From CAYZMS01 sp964479625 (GTDB lineage: Bacteria > Bacteroidota > Bacteroidia > Chitinophagales > Saprospiraceae), in assembly GCA_964479625.1 (NCBI GenBank), contig CAYZMS010000018.1:34427-98426 (forward strand): a DNA stretch of 64,000 nucleotides, written 5' to 3'. Positions 1-8,176 of this stretch are shown here, piece by piece. A model generated the notes under the pieces. It searched no databases. It was not told the origin of the DNA and saw only the letters and a list, made by a program, of their open reading frames with translations. Position 1 is the first letter of the stretch. Every line of letters starts with the position of its first letter. The translations under genes and the position numbers were made by a program.

Positions 1-48
1 ATGAACCAGGTCGAAAACTGGTTTAATAACAGGAAAACTATCACATGA
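1..48 (+). CDS. 3' end of an upstream biotin-operon gene (partial)
   Basis: The reading frame starting at base 1 is open to a TGA at 46-48, whose ATGA overlaps the bioD start at 45. This four-base stop/start overlap indicates translational coupling, so these 15 residues are most likely the C-terminus of the preceding biotin gene. bioF or bioC would fit, because neither is elsewhere in the window, but too little sequence is present to decide. The ATG at base 1 happens to be in frame and need not be the real start. Confidence 0.45.
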   Translation: MNQVENWFNNRKTIT

Positions 49-674
49 ACCCGAACCGATTTTTTGTCAGTGGCATAGGAACCGAAGTGGGCAAGACCGT
101 AGTTTCTGCCATTTTGGTAAAGGCCCTTCAGGCCGATTACTGGAAACCGGTGCAGGCTGGGGATTTGCTCTTTTCCGACTCGATGAAAATAGCCGAATGG
201 GTGCCCGGAGCACGCATTCACCAGGAGGCCTATAGGTTGCAGACGCCCATGTCACCCCATGCCGCTGCGGATATAGACGGTATTCAGATCGACCTAAATG
301 CCTTTGAGTTGCCCGCTACTGATAATTCCCTGATCGTGGAAGGAGCCGGCGGATTACTGGTCCCCCTGAACGAGAAAGATCACATGCTGGACCTTATAGA
401 ACGGCTTAAGCTGCCGGTGATTCTGGTCTCCCGGCATTATCTTGGAAGTATCAACCACACCCTGTTAAGCCTGGAAGCCCTCAAGGCACGGAATATTCCC
501 CTTGCAGGCCTGATCTTTAACGGAAAGGAGCACCCAACTACCGAGCGGATCATCCAGCAAATTGGAGGAATTAGACCGGTCGGTCGAATTGAAGAACTGC
601 CCGACCTTCAGCCCAATACCATTGTACAGGCAGCCAGGCAGTTGCGAAAGGCCCTGGCAGAAGCGCTACTGTAA
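45..674 (+). CDS. bioD: dethiobiotin synthetase BioD
   Basis: This is a 209-residue ATP-dependent carboxylase that closes the ureido ring of 7,8-diaminopelargonate to give dethiobiotin, the penultimate step of biotin synthesis in the cytoplasm. The P-loop is seen near residues 11-18 (GTEVGKT), in the family's GTDTGVGKT position. The EGAGGLLVPL motif lies near residues 99-108, and a late switch segment reads SRHYLGSINHT. Length is normal for BioD. The start overlaps the upstream stop (ATGA), and bioA follows after 99 bases, so it sits inside a biotin operon. The call is firm. Confidence 0.95.
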   Translation: MNPNRFFVSGIGTEVGKTVVSAILVKALQADYWKPVQAGDLLFSDSMKIAEWVPGARIHQEAYRLQTPMSPHAAADIDGIQIDLNAFELPATDNSLIVEGAGGLLVPLNEKDHMLDLIERLKLPVILVSRHYLGSINHTLLSLEALKARNIPLAGLIFNGKEHPTTERIIQQIGGIRPVGRIEELPDLQPNTIVQAARQLRKALAEALL

Positions 675-773
675 GGCTGCTGCCTTAAGGTTCTACAAAA
701 CCCAAAATGGACTGTGGCAGTATTCCGTATCGGGAAACTTTTATAATCGAAAACGCACAATCCGAAACCTAAA

Positions 774-2054
774 ATGACCTTAACCGAACGCGACCAAAAA
801 CATCTTTGGCATCCATATACCCAGCATCACAGTGCTGACCCACCCTTGCCGATAGCCCGGGCAGAAGGAGCGCTGCTTTATGACGAGTATGGCAACACCT
901 ATATTGATGCCGTTTCCTCCTGGTGGGTCAATACCTATGGTCACGCGCATCCATACATTGCCAAGCGGATACATGAGCAGGCCCTAAAACTTGAACATGT
1001 GATCTTTGCGGGCTTCACCCATCCTCCGGCTGTAGAACTGGCCGAGGGCCTGGTTCGACTCCTTCCGGAGGAGATCAATCGGGTTTTTTATTCAGATAAC
1101 GGGTCTACGGCTGTAGAGATCGCCATAAAAATGGCAATACAGTATTACCACAATCAGGAAAGGCCTCGTCGGCGGCTGATTGCCTTCGAGCATGCCTTTC
1201 ATGGGGAGACCTTTGGGGCTATGTCGGCCAGTGGTGACCTGTCCTTTAACAATCCTTTTAAAGACCACCTATTTGAAGTGTGGCGCATTCCCGAGCCAGT
1301 AAGGGGGCGAGAGGAAGAAGCTATCAGGGTACTCCGGGCACACCTGGAAACAAAAGATTGTTATGCCTTCCTGTTTGAACCCCTGGTGATGGGAGCGGGG
1401 GGCATGATCATGTATGAGCCAGAAGTCCTGGATGAATTGATCCGGCTTTGCAAGGATTTTGGAGTACTTTGTATAGCGGACGAGGTAATGACTGGTTTTG
1501 GAAGAACGGGAAAAAACTTTGCTTCGGATTACCTGAAACAGACCCCTGATATCGTGGCCCTTTCCAAGGGGTTGACCGGTGGTAGCATGCCCCTGGCGGT
1601 TACGGCCTGCACGGAGGCTATTTACAAGGCCTTCCTATCCGAAAATAAATTGAAGACCTTTTTTCACGGGCACTCCTACACGGCCAATCCGCTGGGTTGT
1701 GCAGCCGCACTGGCAGGCCTTGAATTACTGGAAGCCGGGACGACCCGCGAAGCCATTGATCGCATAACACAGCGCCATGAAGATTTCAAGGCAAGTTTGC
1801 AGCAACACCCGGCCATCAGAAATATTCGATACCGGGGTACAATTTTAGCAGTCGAATTTAAAAGCGAAGAAGCTACGGGCTATTTCAATAACCTGAGGGA
1901 TACCCTCTATCGGTTTTTTTTAAAAAGAGGCTTACTGCTCCGTCCTTTGGGAAATATAATTTATGTTCTGCCTCCATATTGCATTTCGGACAAGCAACTG
2001 GATAAGGTATACGAAGGCATTGAAGCGGCTTTGGATCGTTTCATAAAAAAGTGA
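774..2054 (+). CDS. bioA: adenosylmethionine-8-amino-7-oxononanoate aminotransferase BioA
   Basis: This 426-residue class III PLP aminotransferase converts 8-amino-7-oxononanoate to 7,8-diaminononanoate using S-adenosylmethionine as amino donor. The BioA-specific N-terminus (HLWHPYTQH) and the SSWWVNTYGHAHP stretch are present. So are the PLP-aspartate segment DEVMTGFGRTG and the lysine motif ALSKGLTGG that forms the Schiff base. The HGHSYTANPLGCAAAL segment is also typical. Length matches the family. It lies between bioD and the ketoacyl-synthase-like gene on the same strand, with only 49 bases before the next ATG. Confidence 0.96.
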   Translation: MTLTERDQKHLWHPYTQHHSADPPLPIARAEGALLYDEYGNTYIDAVSSWWVNTYGHAHPYIAKRIHEQALKLEHVIFAGFTHPPAVELAEGLVRLLPEEINRVFYSDNGSTAVEIAIKMAIQYYHNQERPRRRLIAFEHAFHGETFGAMSASGDLSFNNPFKDHLFEVWRIPEPVRGREEEAIRVLRAHLETKDCYAFLFEPLVMGAGGMIMYEPEVLDELIRLCKDFGVLCIADEVMTGFGRTGKNFASDYLKQTPDIVALSKGLTGGSMPLAVTACTEAIYKAFLSENKLKTFFHGHSYTANPLGCAAALAGLELLEAGTTREAIDRITQRHEDFKASLQQHPAIRNIRYRGTILAVEFKSEEATGYFNNLRDTLYRFFLKRGLLLRPLGNIIYVLPPYCISDKQLDKVYEGIEAALDRFIKK

Positions 2055-2103
2055 ACGAAGTGCGGCCAGGATGACTTTTTAAGGTCCCAAAAATAGCATT
2101 AGG

Positions 2104-3267
2104 ATGCAGGAAAAGGAGCGTTTTTTCAAACCCATCGCGATAGTCTCCTGGGGTGCTGTTTCTCCGCTTGGAAAAGACCGGGCCGAGGTTCGGGCCGCTT
2201 ACCTGGCCCAGGACCGGCATTTTTTGCAAAAGGGAGAAGAGGGTTGGCAGGGGCGTTTAAATACAGCCTGCCTTGACCTTTTGGAAACGCTTCGAAAGGC
2301 AAGACGGGCTTATCGACGCCTGGACCCCGTGGTGCTGCAATTTTTATATGCCGCTGAACAAGCCACAGCGGGTCAATTGCCGGGGAATACCGCGTTAGGT
2401 ATTTTGGTCGGCTCTTCCAGGGGGGCTACCCAAACCCTGGAACAAAGCCTGGCCACCTTTTACAGAACGGGAAAGGTGCCTTCTGCGACCTCCCCGGCTA
2501 CTACCCTCGGTAACCTGGCCAGTTGGACGGCCCAGCACCTGGCTGTTAATGGCCCCCAGTTGGAGTTTTCAATTACTTGTAGTACCGCTTTTCACGCCTT
2601 ATTACAGGCTATTCCCTGGCTGCAATCGGGCCGTTACTACTACTTTTTAGCAGGAGGAAGTGAAGCTCCCCTGACACCATTTACCTTTGCCCAGATGCAG
2701 GCCCTGCGGATTTATGCGCCGCCCGCCGAGGTACCCTACCCAAGCCGCCCTCTGGACCCCTCAAAGGAAGAAAACGGAATGGTACTTGGCGCAGGAGCGG
2801 CCGCCTTTTTATTGAGTTCGAATGCAGTTACTCCAAAGGCCTGGCTGATCGGGATCGGTTATGGTGTGGAGGCTATTGCCAGTCCCACAGGGGTCTCAGA
2901 GCAGGGTATAGGCTTCCGGCAATCGATGCAGGAGGCACTAAGGGTGAGTGGTTTACAAACGGTGGATGTGGTGATCACCCATTCTCCCGGTACCCTCCAG
3001 GGGGATGCCTCCGAATTGGCGGCATTAAAGGCTGTATTTGGAGCCCGATTACCTTTTCTGACGACCAATAAATGGAAAATTGGCCATACTCTTGGGGCTT
3101 CCGGTGGACTGAGTCTGGAAATGGCCCTGATCATGTTGGAAGAAGGCCTGGCCTTCCCACTTCCATATGTTCCTCAGGCACCCTTGACCCACCCAACAAC
3201 CATTATGATCAATGCGCTGGGTTTCGGCGGTAACGCCATCAGTCTAATCGTCTCAAAAGGTGAATAG
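2104..3267 (+). CDS. beta-ketoacyl-ACP synthase-like protein in the biotin operon
   Basis: This 387-residue thiolase-fold protein resembles FabF/KAS II condensing enzymes but is shorter and divergent. The catalytic set is visible: Cys159 in FSITCSTAF, His293 in THSPGT (usually THGTGT), Lys323 and His328 in the NKWKIGHTLGASGG segment. A Gly-rich end (NALGFGGNA) closes the fold. It is therefore probably an active decarboxylating Claisen condensing enzyme. Its position between bioA and bioB suggests it helps make the pimeloyl precursor of biotin, perhaps as BioZ or a specialised FabF. That role is inferred only from context. Chain-length and substrate preference cannot be read from the sequence. 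Confidence 0.82.
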   Translation: MQEKERFFKPIAIVSWGAVSPLGKDRAEVRAAYLAQDRHFLQKGEEGWQGRLNTACLDLLETLRKARRAYRRLDPVVLQFLYAAEQATAGQLPGNTALGILVGSSRGATQTLEQSLATFYRTGKVPSATSPATTLGNLASWTAQHLAVNGPQLEFSITCSTAFHALLQAIPWLQSGRYYYFLAGGSEAPLTPFTFAQMQALRIYAPPAEVPYPSRPLDPSKEENGMVLGAGAAAFLLSSNAVTPKAWLIGIGYGVEAIASPTGVSEQGIGFRQSMQEALRVSGLQTVDVVITHSPGTLQGDASELAALKAVFGARLPFLTTNKWKIGHTLGASGGLSLEMALIMLEEGLAFPLPYVPQAPLTHPTTIMINALGFGGNAISLIVSKGE

Positions 3268-3282
3268 AGAAAGAAGATTTCC

Positions 3283-3290
3283 TACATTTG
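3283..3290 (+). promoter_or_regulatory. candidate -7 promoter element upstream of bioB
   Basis: TACATTTG matches the Bacteroidota -7 consensus TAnnTTTG exactly. It lies in the 53-base gap between the ketoacyl-synthase-like gene and bioB, 30 bases before the chosen bioB ATG. No convincing TTTG -33 box is visible at the usual spacing, so this is only a candidate internal promoter. Confidence 0.3.
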
Positions 3291-3320
3291 TTATCTTACC
3301 GTTCTCAAAATCTTTCATCT

Positions 3321-4406
3321 ATGCAACCTATGCCCAACTGGAAATTGGAACAAGTTTTAGAATTATATAACAGCCCACTATTAGAATTAGTCTATCGGGC
3401 CGCTTCGGTGCATCGGGAAAACCACAATCCCCGGGAAGTGCAGGTCAGTACGCTGCTTTCTATAAAAACCGGCGGTTGCCCTGAAGACTGCGCTTATTGC
3501 CCACAGGCAGCTCGCTATTCCACTGGTGTGGAGCAGGAAGGTTTAATGTCGGTAGAGGCTGTTCGGAGGGCAGCAGAACGGGCCAAAGCAAGTGGTTCCT
3601 CCCGTTTATGTATGGGAGCAGCCTGGCGAAACGTCAAAAATAATTCCGATTTCGACCACGTGGTCGAATTGGTGAAAACGGTTCGGAAACTGGACCTGGA
3701 GGTTTGTTGTACCCTGGGGATGGTCAGTGAAAGCCAGGCCCGGCGTCTGGCGGATGCCGGCCTTTACGCCTACAACCACAACCTGGATACCTCGGAGGAG
3801 TATTACAAGGAAATTATTTCCACTCGTGGGTATGAGGATCGACTCAAGACTATTGATAATGTTCGAAAATCAGGGGTAACCGTGTGTTCGGGAGGAATAA
3901 TCGGGATGGGAGAAAGTGTGGAAGACCGCTGTAAAATGCTATTGACGCTTGCAGCTCTTGACCCCCAACCGGAAAGTGTACCCATTAATGCCCTGGTAGC
4001 CGTGGAAGGGACCCCCATGGAAGAACAAAAGCCCGTCCCCATTTGGGATATGATCCGGATGGTGGCGGTTACGCGTATTGTAATGCCAAAAACGACGGTC
4101 CGCCTTTCGGCCGGCCGTACGAATATGGGTAAAGAAGGGCAGGCCCTTTGTTTCATGGCAGGGGCGGGGTCCATTTTTGCAGGAGATAAACTGCTGACTA
4201 CCCCTAATCCTGCAGTGAACGAGGATATGGAGCTTTTTGAAGTACTGGGCCTGCAACCGAAATCTGCTTTTGCCGATGGCTTTGAACCGGAGATCAGGCC
4301 CACCGCCGATCGTCCTATCACGGATGAAGAACCCCTGCGCTGGTCTCGCCCGGGGCACAAGATCGATAAAAACGAAGCTTACAAGGAAAAAGCCAAGCTT
4401 GGATAA
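3321..4406 (+). CDS. bioB: biotin synthase BioB (radical SAM)
   Basis: This radical SAM enzyme inserts sulfur into dethiobiotin to form biotin. The [4Fe-4S] cysteines sit in GGCPEDCAYCPQ (Cys53, 57 and 60 counting from the chosen start). The family segments CCTLGM, YNHNLDTS, GGIIGMGE and RLSAGRTNM follow in order; the last includes the arginine ligand of the second cluster. I chose the ATG at 3321 (361 residues), because an in-frame extension to 3288 would need a TTG codon inside the -7 element. tpiA begins 32 bases downstream on the same strand and may be cotranscribed. Confidence 0.96.
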   Translation: MQPMPNWKLEQVLELYNSPLLELVYRAASVHRENHNPREVQVSTLLSIKTGGCPEDCAYCPQAARYSTGVEQEGLMSVEAVRRAAERAKASGSSRLCMGAAWRNVKNNSDFDHVVELVKTVRKLDLEVCCTLGMVSESQARRLADAGLYAYNHNLDTSEEYYKEIISTRGYEDRLKTIDNVRKSGVTVCSGGIIGMGESVEDRCKMLLTLAALDPQPESVPINALVAVEGTPMEEQKPVPIWDMIRMVAVTRIVMPKTTVRLSAGRTNMGKEGQALCFMAGAGSIFAGDKLLTTPNPAVNEDMELFEVLGLQPKSAFADGFEPEIRPTADRPITDEEPLRWSRPGHKIDKNEAYKEKAKLG

Positions 4407-4438
4407 ATTATAATAACCTAAAACACCATCCCAAACCA

Positions 4439-5194
4439 ATGGATCGCATCAAAATCGTTGCCGGCAACTGGAAAATGAACAGGACTTATGTCGAGGGGCG
4501 CCAGTTAACACTGGACGTTTTGGAGGCCCTGAAAACTCTTGATGTATTAGTGATCTTGTGCACTCCCTTCATCCATTTGCAGAATGTGAAGAACATCATC
4601 ACGGATATTGCCAATGTCAAGCTGGGTGCTCAAAATTGCCACCAGGAAGCATCCGGAGCCTATACCGGGGAGATCTCTGCTCCCATGCTGAAATCAGTGG
4701 GAGTTGACTATGTGATCATCGGCCATTCAGAACGGCGGGAGTACTTCGGAGAAGATGATGCCATCCTGGCCAAAAAGGTAGACGTAGTGCTGGAGCATGG
4801 GATGCATCCCATCTTCTGCTGTGGAGAGAGCCTGGATATTCGCGAGGCTGGAAAGCATATTGAACATGTAACCACCCAGGTCGAAAAAAGCCTGTTTCAC
4901 CTGGATGAGGAGGCAATTAGAAAACTGACCATTGCTTATGAGCCTGTATGGGCTATCGGAACCGGAAAAACGGCCAGTCCTGAGCAGGCACAGGAAATGC
5001 ACAAGGAAATCCGCTCCAGCCTGCATACCAAATACGGGGATCAGATAGCTGATCGAATGCCCATACTGTACGGTGGTAGTGTTAAACCGGCAAATGCAAA
5101 GGAACTCTTCAGCAAACCGGATGTTGACGGCGGGCTTATCGGTGGTGCCAGCCTGAAGGCTGCTGATTTCAACGCGATCGTGGAAAGTTTTTGA
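4439..5194 (+). CDS. tpiA: triosephosphate isomerase
   Basis: This 251-residue TIM-barrel enzyme interconverts dihydroxyacetone phosphate and glyceraldehyde 3-phosphate in glycolysis and gluconeogenesis. The substrate-binding AGNWKMN motif is at the N-terminus. The electrophilic histidine lies in IIGHSERR, and the catalytic glutamate in AYEPVWAIGTG, which runs into loop 6. The phosphate-binding YGGSVKP and GGLIGGASL segments close the barrel. Length is standard. It follows bioB closely but has no metabolic link to biotin, so any cotranscription is probably incidental. Confidence 0.97.
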   Translation: MDRIKIVAGNWKMNRTYVEGRQLTLDVLEALKTLDVLVILCTPFIHLQNVKNIITDIANVKLGAQNCHQEASGAYTGEISAPMLKSVGVDYVIIGHSERREYFGEDDAILAKKVDVVLEHGMHPIFCCGESLDIREAGKHIEHVTTQVEKSLFHLDEEAIRKLTIAYEPVWAIGTGKTASPEQAQEMHKEIRSSLHTKYGDQIADRMPILYGGSVKPANAKELFSKPDVDGGLIGGASLKAADFNAIVESF

Positions 5195-5255
5195 TCGTAG
5201 CGAATCAGTGATGCCGGATACAAGGATCGGTCATCACCTATCACAGCTTCTCTGC

Positions 5256-5813
5256 CTAAAATCGTTTGCCTACGCCCAGCGCGATGGACCAGGTGTCAAA
5301 CCCGTCCTGGCGGGAGTCGTAGAACACCGTAGGAGAAATATCCCATTCATCGGGCAATTCAAATTCGTACTCCAGGCCGAAGCGGAACAGAAAGAAATCC
5401 TCCTCTCCTTCGAGTTCCACTCCAGGACCAAGCGTGATGACCAGCCCTTCCCAGGCTTTGTATAGGAGGTCGGCAGTTAAAACAAAAGGGAATTCCCTTT
5501 CCAGCAACTCGCCTTCGCCATCTTCTACAATGAAGCTTTGGATTTCCACATCTGAGTGGATGCCGACTCCCCATCTGCGACTTGGCCAGTATTCGAGGTC
5601 AAGGCCCCAGGATGGGATCGCGACATTTTCGGAATTGTTTCCTCCGGCTGGGACAAGGGTATGACCTATGAGTACCGCTACCCGCCAGGGAGAGAATTCC
5701 TCTTCTTCGTCCTCTTCTTCAGAGTTTTCAATGCGAATTTCCTTCGCTTGCTGGCTGTAAATAGGGGTACTTAAAAAAAAAAGGAATCCAAATAGAATTA
5801 GTGAAGTTTTCAC
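5256..5813 (-). CDS. putative outer-membrane beta-barrel protein, paralog A
   Basis: This 185-residue protein has a signal peptide (cleavage probably after YSQ, near residue 21) followed by a very acidic stretch of about 12 Glu/Asp residues. The rest alternates hydrophobic and polar residues and ends in an aromatic Phe (GVGKRF), as outer-membrane barrels do. It is clearly paralogous to the protein encoded at 6206-6769. Shared blocks include IPSWGLDLEYWP, TADLLYK, GLEYEFE, VFYDSR and FDTWSIALGVGKRF. I do not recognise a named family. The acidic insert between signal and barrel is absent from the paralog in this form. A small porin-like or structural role is possible but unproven. Confidence 0.6.
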   Translation of the reverse strand: MKTSLILFGFLFFLSTPIYSQQAKEIRIENSEEEDEEEEFSPWRVAVLIGHTLVPAGGNNSENVAIPSWGLDLEYWPSRRWGVGIHSDVEIQSFIVEDGEGELLEREFPFVLTADLLYKAWEGLVITLGPGVELEGEEDFFLFRFGLEYEFELPDEWDISPTVFYDSRQDGFDTWSIALGVGKRF

Positions 5814-5897
5814 GACGGTAGCGTTTTGTTTTCAAATGGGTATTTGAAGCGAAGGTAAGCTTTCCGTCGGAAATACTTCTGGCGGGGTTCTAAATGT

Positions 5898-6092
5898 TTA
5901 GCTCGACTGCTTTTTTAGCGCCATGGCCATCTTCATTCTCCCTGGGCAGCGTTTACATCTTTTGCCTTTTTTATATTTCTTGCAGCATTTCTTTTTAAAT
6001 CCAGATTTACCAAACTGAAGTTCAGGTTCTACCATCGGTAAAGGGAAACGTAGCTCTTCAGGATCTGGTAGCCGCAGACCATTGTACTCCAT
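5898..6092 (-). CDS. small Cys/Lys-rich conserved protein
   Basis: This 64-residue protein has an ordinary Pro/Leu-rich first half. Its strongly basic second half holds four cysteines in the pattern CC-x9-C-x2-C (CCKKYKKGKRCKRCPG). The arrangement suggests a small metal site or a nucleic-acid-binding tail. It starts at an ATG and lies between two paralogous outer-membrane genes on the same strand. I do not assign a function. The density of Lys/Cys codons and the compact motif argue for a real gene rather than a chance frame. Confidence 0.55.
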   Translation of the reverse strand: MEYNGLRLPDPEELRFPLPMVEPELQFGKSGFKKKCCKKYKKGKRCKRCPGRMKMAMALKKQSS

Positions 6093-6205
6093 GAGAAAGG
6101 TTTGAGTGGATTTTGTCTAAATAAATATAAAGACAAAAATAATACGGCTTTGGTTGTTCACCATTGATTATTGTTAGTGCATTGTAAAAAGTTCCGGGAG
6201 GCAGC

Positions 6206-6769
6206 TCAGAAGCGTTTTCCTACGCCCAATGCGATCGACCAGGTATCAAAGGCATCCTTTCTGGAATCGTAAAAAACGGAAGGAAAAATATCCCAGTGAC
6301 CAGAGAATTCGAACTCGTACTCCAAACCATATCGAATAAGGAAAAAGGTTTGTGAAGGGTCCACTTCCACACCGGGGCCGGCCATGAGCACCAGTCCTTT
6401 CCAGGGCTTGTACAGTAGGTCGGCGGTTATAACCAGCGGGTACCGACGTTCCAGGGCTTCTTCTTCCGGTTTTTCGATTAAAAAGGTTTCGATTTCAAGG
6501 TCATTGTGCAATCCAATACCCCATTTGGAAGCAGGCCAGTACTCCAGATCCAGCCCCCAGGAGGGGATGAGTAGTCGTTGGTTATTTTGCGATCCGGCGG
6601 GAATAAAAGTGTGGCCAAGTAAAACCGCCATTCGCCAATGCGGAATGTGTGGTTCTGGTTCAACCAGCTCTGAATGGTCAGTATGTAAGGTATGATGTTG
6701 GCCAAAAACAGGGGGCATTGCACTAAAAAAAAGCGCTGTTAATACAAGGGTAATCAATTCGATCTTCAC
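6206..6769 (-). CDS. putative outer-membrane beta-barrel protein, paralog B
   Basis: This 187-residue protein has an N-terminal signal peptide (cleavage near FGQ, about residue 24) and a His-rich linker. The barrel-like body ends in KRF, as outer-membrane proteins insert through a C-terminal aromatic residue. It is roughly 60 percent identical by eye to the protein at 5256-5813 over the body, including the last 14 residues, so the pair arose by tandem duplication. The linker here is His/Glu rather than poly-acidic. No named family is recognised. It is the most upstream of the three leftward genes in this patch. Confidence 0.6.
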   Translation of the reverse strand: MKIELITLVLTALFFSAMPPVFGQHHTLHTDHSELVEPEPHIPHWRMAVLLGHTFIPAGSQNNQRLLIPSWGLDLEYWPASKWGIGLHNDLEIETFLIEKPEEEALERRYPLVITADLLYKPWKGLVLMAGPGVEVDPSQTFFLIRYGLEYEFEFSGHWDIFPSVFYDSRKDAFDTWSIALGVGKRF

Positions 6770-6870
6770 GGTTAAATGGTACAGTTGATGAACTGCAATG
6801 GTAAAACCTTGCTGGGAATTGCTCAGTGATGGTGTTCACATTGACCCCTGAAAGGGTAAAAGGTGATCCT

Positions 6871-7380
6871 TTATAACTCAAGTAAGCCTTCGGGCAGGTC
6901 CATTTGAAGGAGTTGTTGTTGCTCGTTTACGGCAACGATCAGTTCTTCATGAAGGGGGATCAGGATCTCTTTACCCTGATAGTTAACCTCTGCGAGGAAT
7001 TGCTGAGGAAGTTCAATGATGGCTTGTATCGCTCCAATGGGCCCAGCTTGCTGATCGACGATCTGGAAGCCGACGAAAGGGTAGGAGTGGTCTTCCTGGG
7101 GGGAAGCCTCCGGCAGGTCTTCCGCACGAAGCCCCAGCTCTGCTCCGGTAAGAAGGCGAGCTGTCTCCCGGTCGTTGATCCCCTCCAGTTGAAGCAGTAG
7201 CCCCCGGCCATCAATATTCCAGAATTCTACAAAATAAGGCGCCCAGTGGCCCTGCGGTGTTTTCACAAATACCACCTCCGCTTCCTGGATGGCTTCTGGT
7301 TCGAACACATCCAGCAGGATCTTTATTTGTCCGTGGAGCCCTATGGCCTTGCCGATTTTTCCTATAGACGTGATCTCCAT
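6871..7380 (-). CDS. rimM: 16S rRNA processing protein RimM
   Basis: This ribosome maturation factor binds S19 and helps assemble the head of the 30S subunit. The N-terminal RimM motif (IGKIGKAIGLHGQIKI) and the PRC-barrel half (YPFVGFQIVDQQAGPIGAI, then EILIPLHEELI) are both present. I chose the ATG at 7380 (169 residues), two bases after the upstream stop; longer in-frame starts would run into the neighbouring gene. Unusually it is not next to rpsP or trmD here, but is the last gene of an mnmA-lipoprotein-rimM run. Confidence 0.92.
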   Translation of the reverse strand: MEITSIGKIGKAIGLHGQIKILLDVFEPEAIQEAEVVFVKTPQGHWAPYFVEFWNIDGRGLLLQLEGINDRETARLLTGAELGLRAEDLPEASPQEDHSYPFVGFQIVDQQAGPIGAIQAIIELPQQFLAEVNYQGKEILIPLHEELIVAVNEQQQLLQMDLPEGLLEL

Positions 7381-7382
7381 CG

Positions 7383-8174
7383 CTAATCGATCAACCATTG
7401 GATAATTAAGGCCCCTTTTTCTGCCTTTTCCAACCAGGGGAGGCTTCCACATTGTTCAAAGTCCTGAGCACAGCAGGCGTTGCATTGAGTATCGGCAACA
7501 AAAACCGTTCGAAAAACAAGCCCAAGTCCCCGGGCATATCGAACCTCTGAAAAACGAAATTCGATCAGGTTTTCCAATGCAGCTTCCTGGATCCAGACCG
7601 TTTCTGGATAGTTCTTTCCCTGAAAAATAAAGGGGTTGTCCACATCCAGGATGGTACCTTCCCAGCCCTTGTACCAACTTAGGTTTTCCCCGTCTACATT
7701 TAACGTTTGCGTGGGGTTTAGGAATTGGACATTATTGAAGGATTGCCCGGTTTCAGGGGGATGCACCAGGGTGATCAAGCGCTGATTGCCTTCGGTACGG
7801 TAGGATCGCAGGGCGTCTTGCTCTTTGGTAAAGGTAGCTACCAGCTTCCAGGGGTGATCCGCTTCGCGCCGCCACTCCCTTTCGAAAAGAAAGACGGTGC
7901 GCTGGTCTTCGGTCTGGAAGCTGTCGACCAGGGTCTCTCGTAAAAAGCAGGAAACCGTATCCCGTACCAGGCCCGCAACATCGGTGTTAAACAGAACGCT
8001 GTCGACCCTGTAAATGCGAACCTGGCCGGGCTCCAGGGGAAAGTAATCATAGCCAAAGTCGAGGGAAGCGGGCATTTCCACGGATTCCTCCGAACAACCG
8101 GCCGTCAGAAGAAGAATACCGAACAAAAGGATATTCAAAGGGTTGAACAATTTTTCAAGCTTTACACACCGCAT
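7383..8174 (-). CDS. hypothetical lipoprotein between mnmA and rimM
   Basis: This protein of about 263 residues begins with a lipoprotein signal peptide ending in LLTAGCS, so it is predicted to be acylated and exported. The body contains DYFPLEPGQVRIYRVDS near the N-terminus and a cysteine-rich end (CNACCAQDFEQCG) that could form disulfides or bind metal. I do not recognise a family beyond the general Bacteroidota lipoproteins that read FPL.pG..W.Y.VDS. The ATG at 8174 is preferred over a TTG six bases upstream. The start overlaps the mnmA stop region and rimM begins two bases after its stop, so all three genes are probably cotranscribed. Confidence 0.7.
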   Translation of the reverse strand: MRCVKLEKLFNPLNILLFGILLLTAGCSEESVEMPASLDFGYDYFPLEPGQVRIYRVDSVLFNTDVAGLVRDTVSCFLRETLVDSFQTEDQRTVFLFEREWRREADHPWKLVATFTKEQDALRSYRTEGNQRLITLVHPPETGQSFNNVQFLNPTQTLNVDGENLSWYKGWEGTILDVDNPFIFQGKNYPETVWIQEAALENLIEFRFSEVRYARGLGLVFRTVFVADTQCNACCAQDFEQCGSLPWLEKAEKGALIIQWLID

Positions 8175-8176
8175 GT

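Noticed and set aside
7725..7943. Plus-strand open frame opposite the lipoprotein gene
   Set aside because: It is the antisense shadow of the lipoprotein frame and has no family resemblance or start context.
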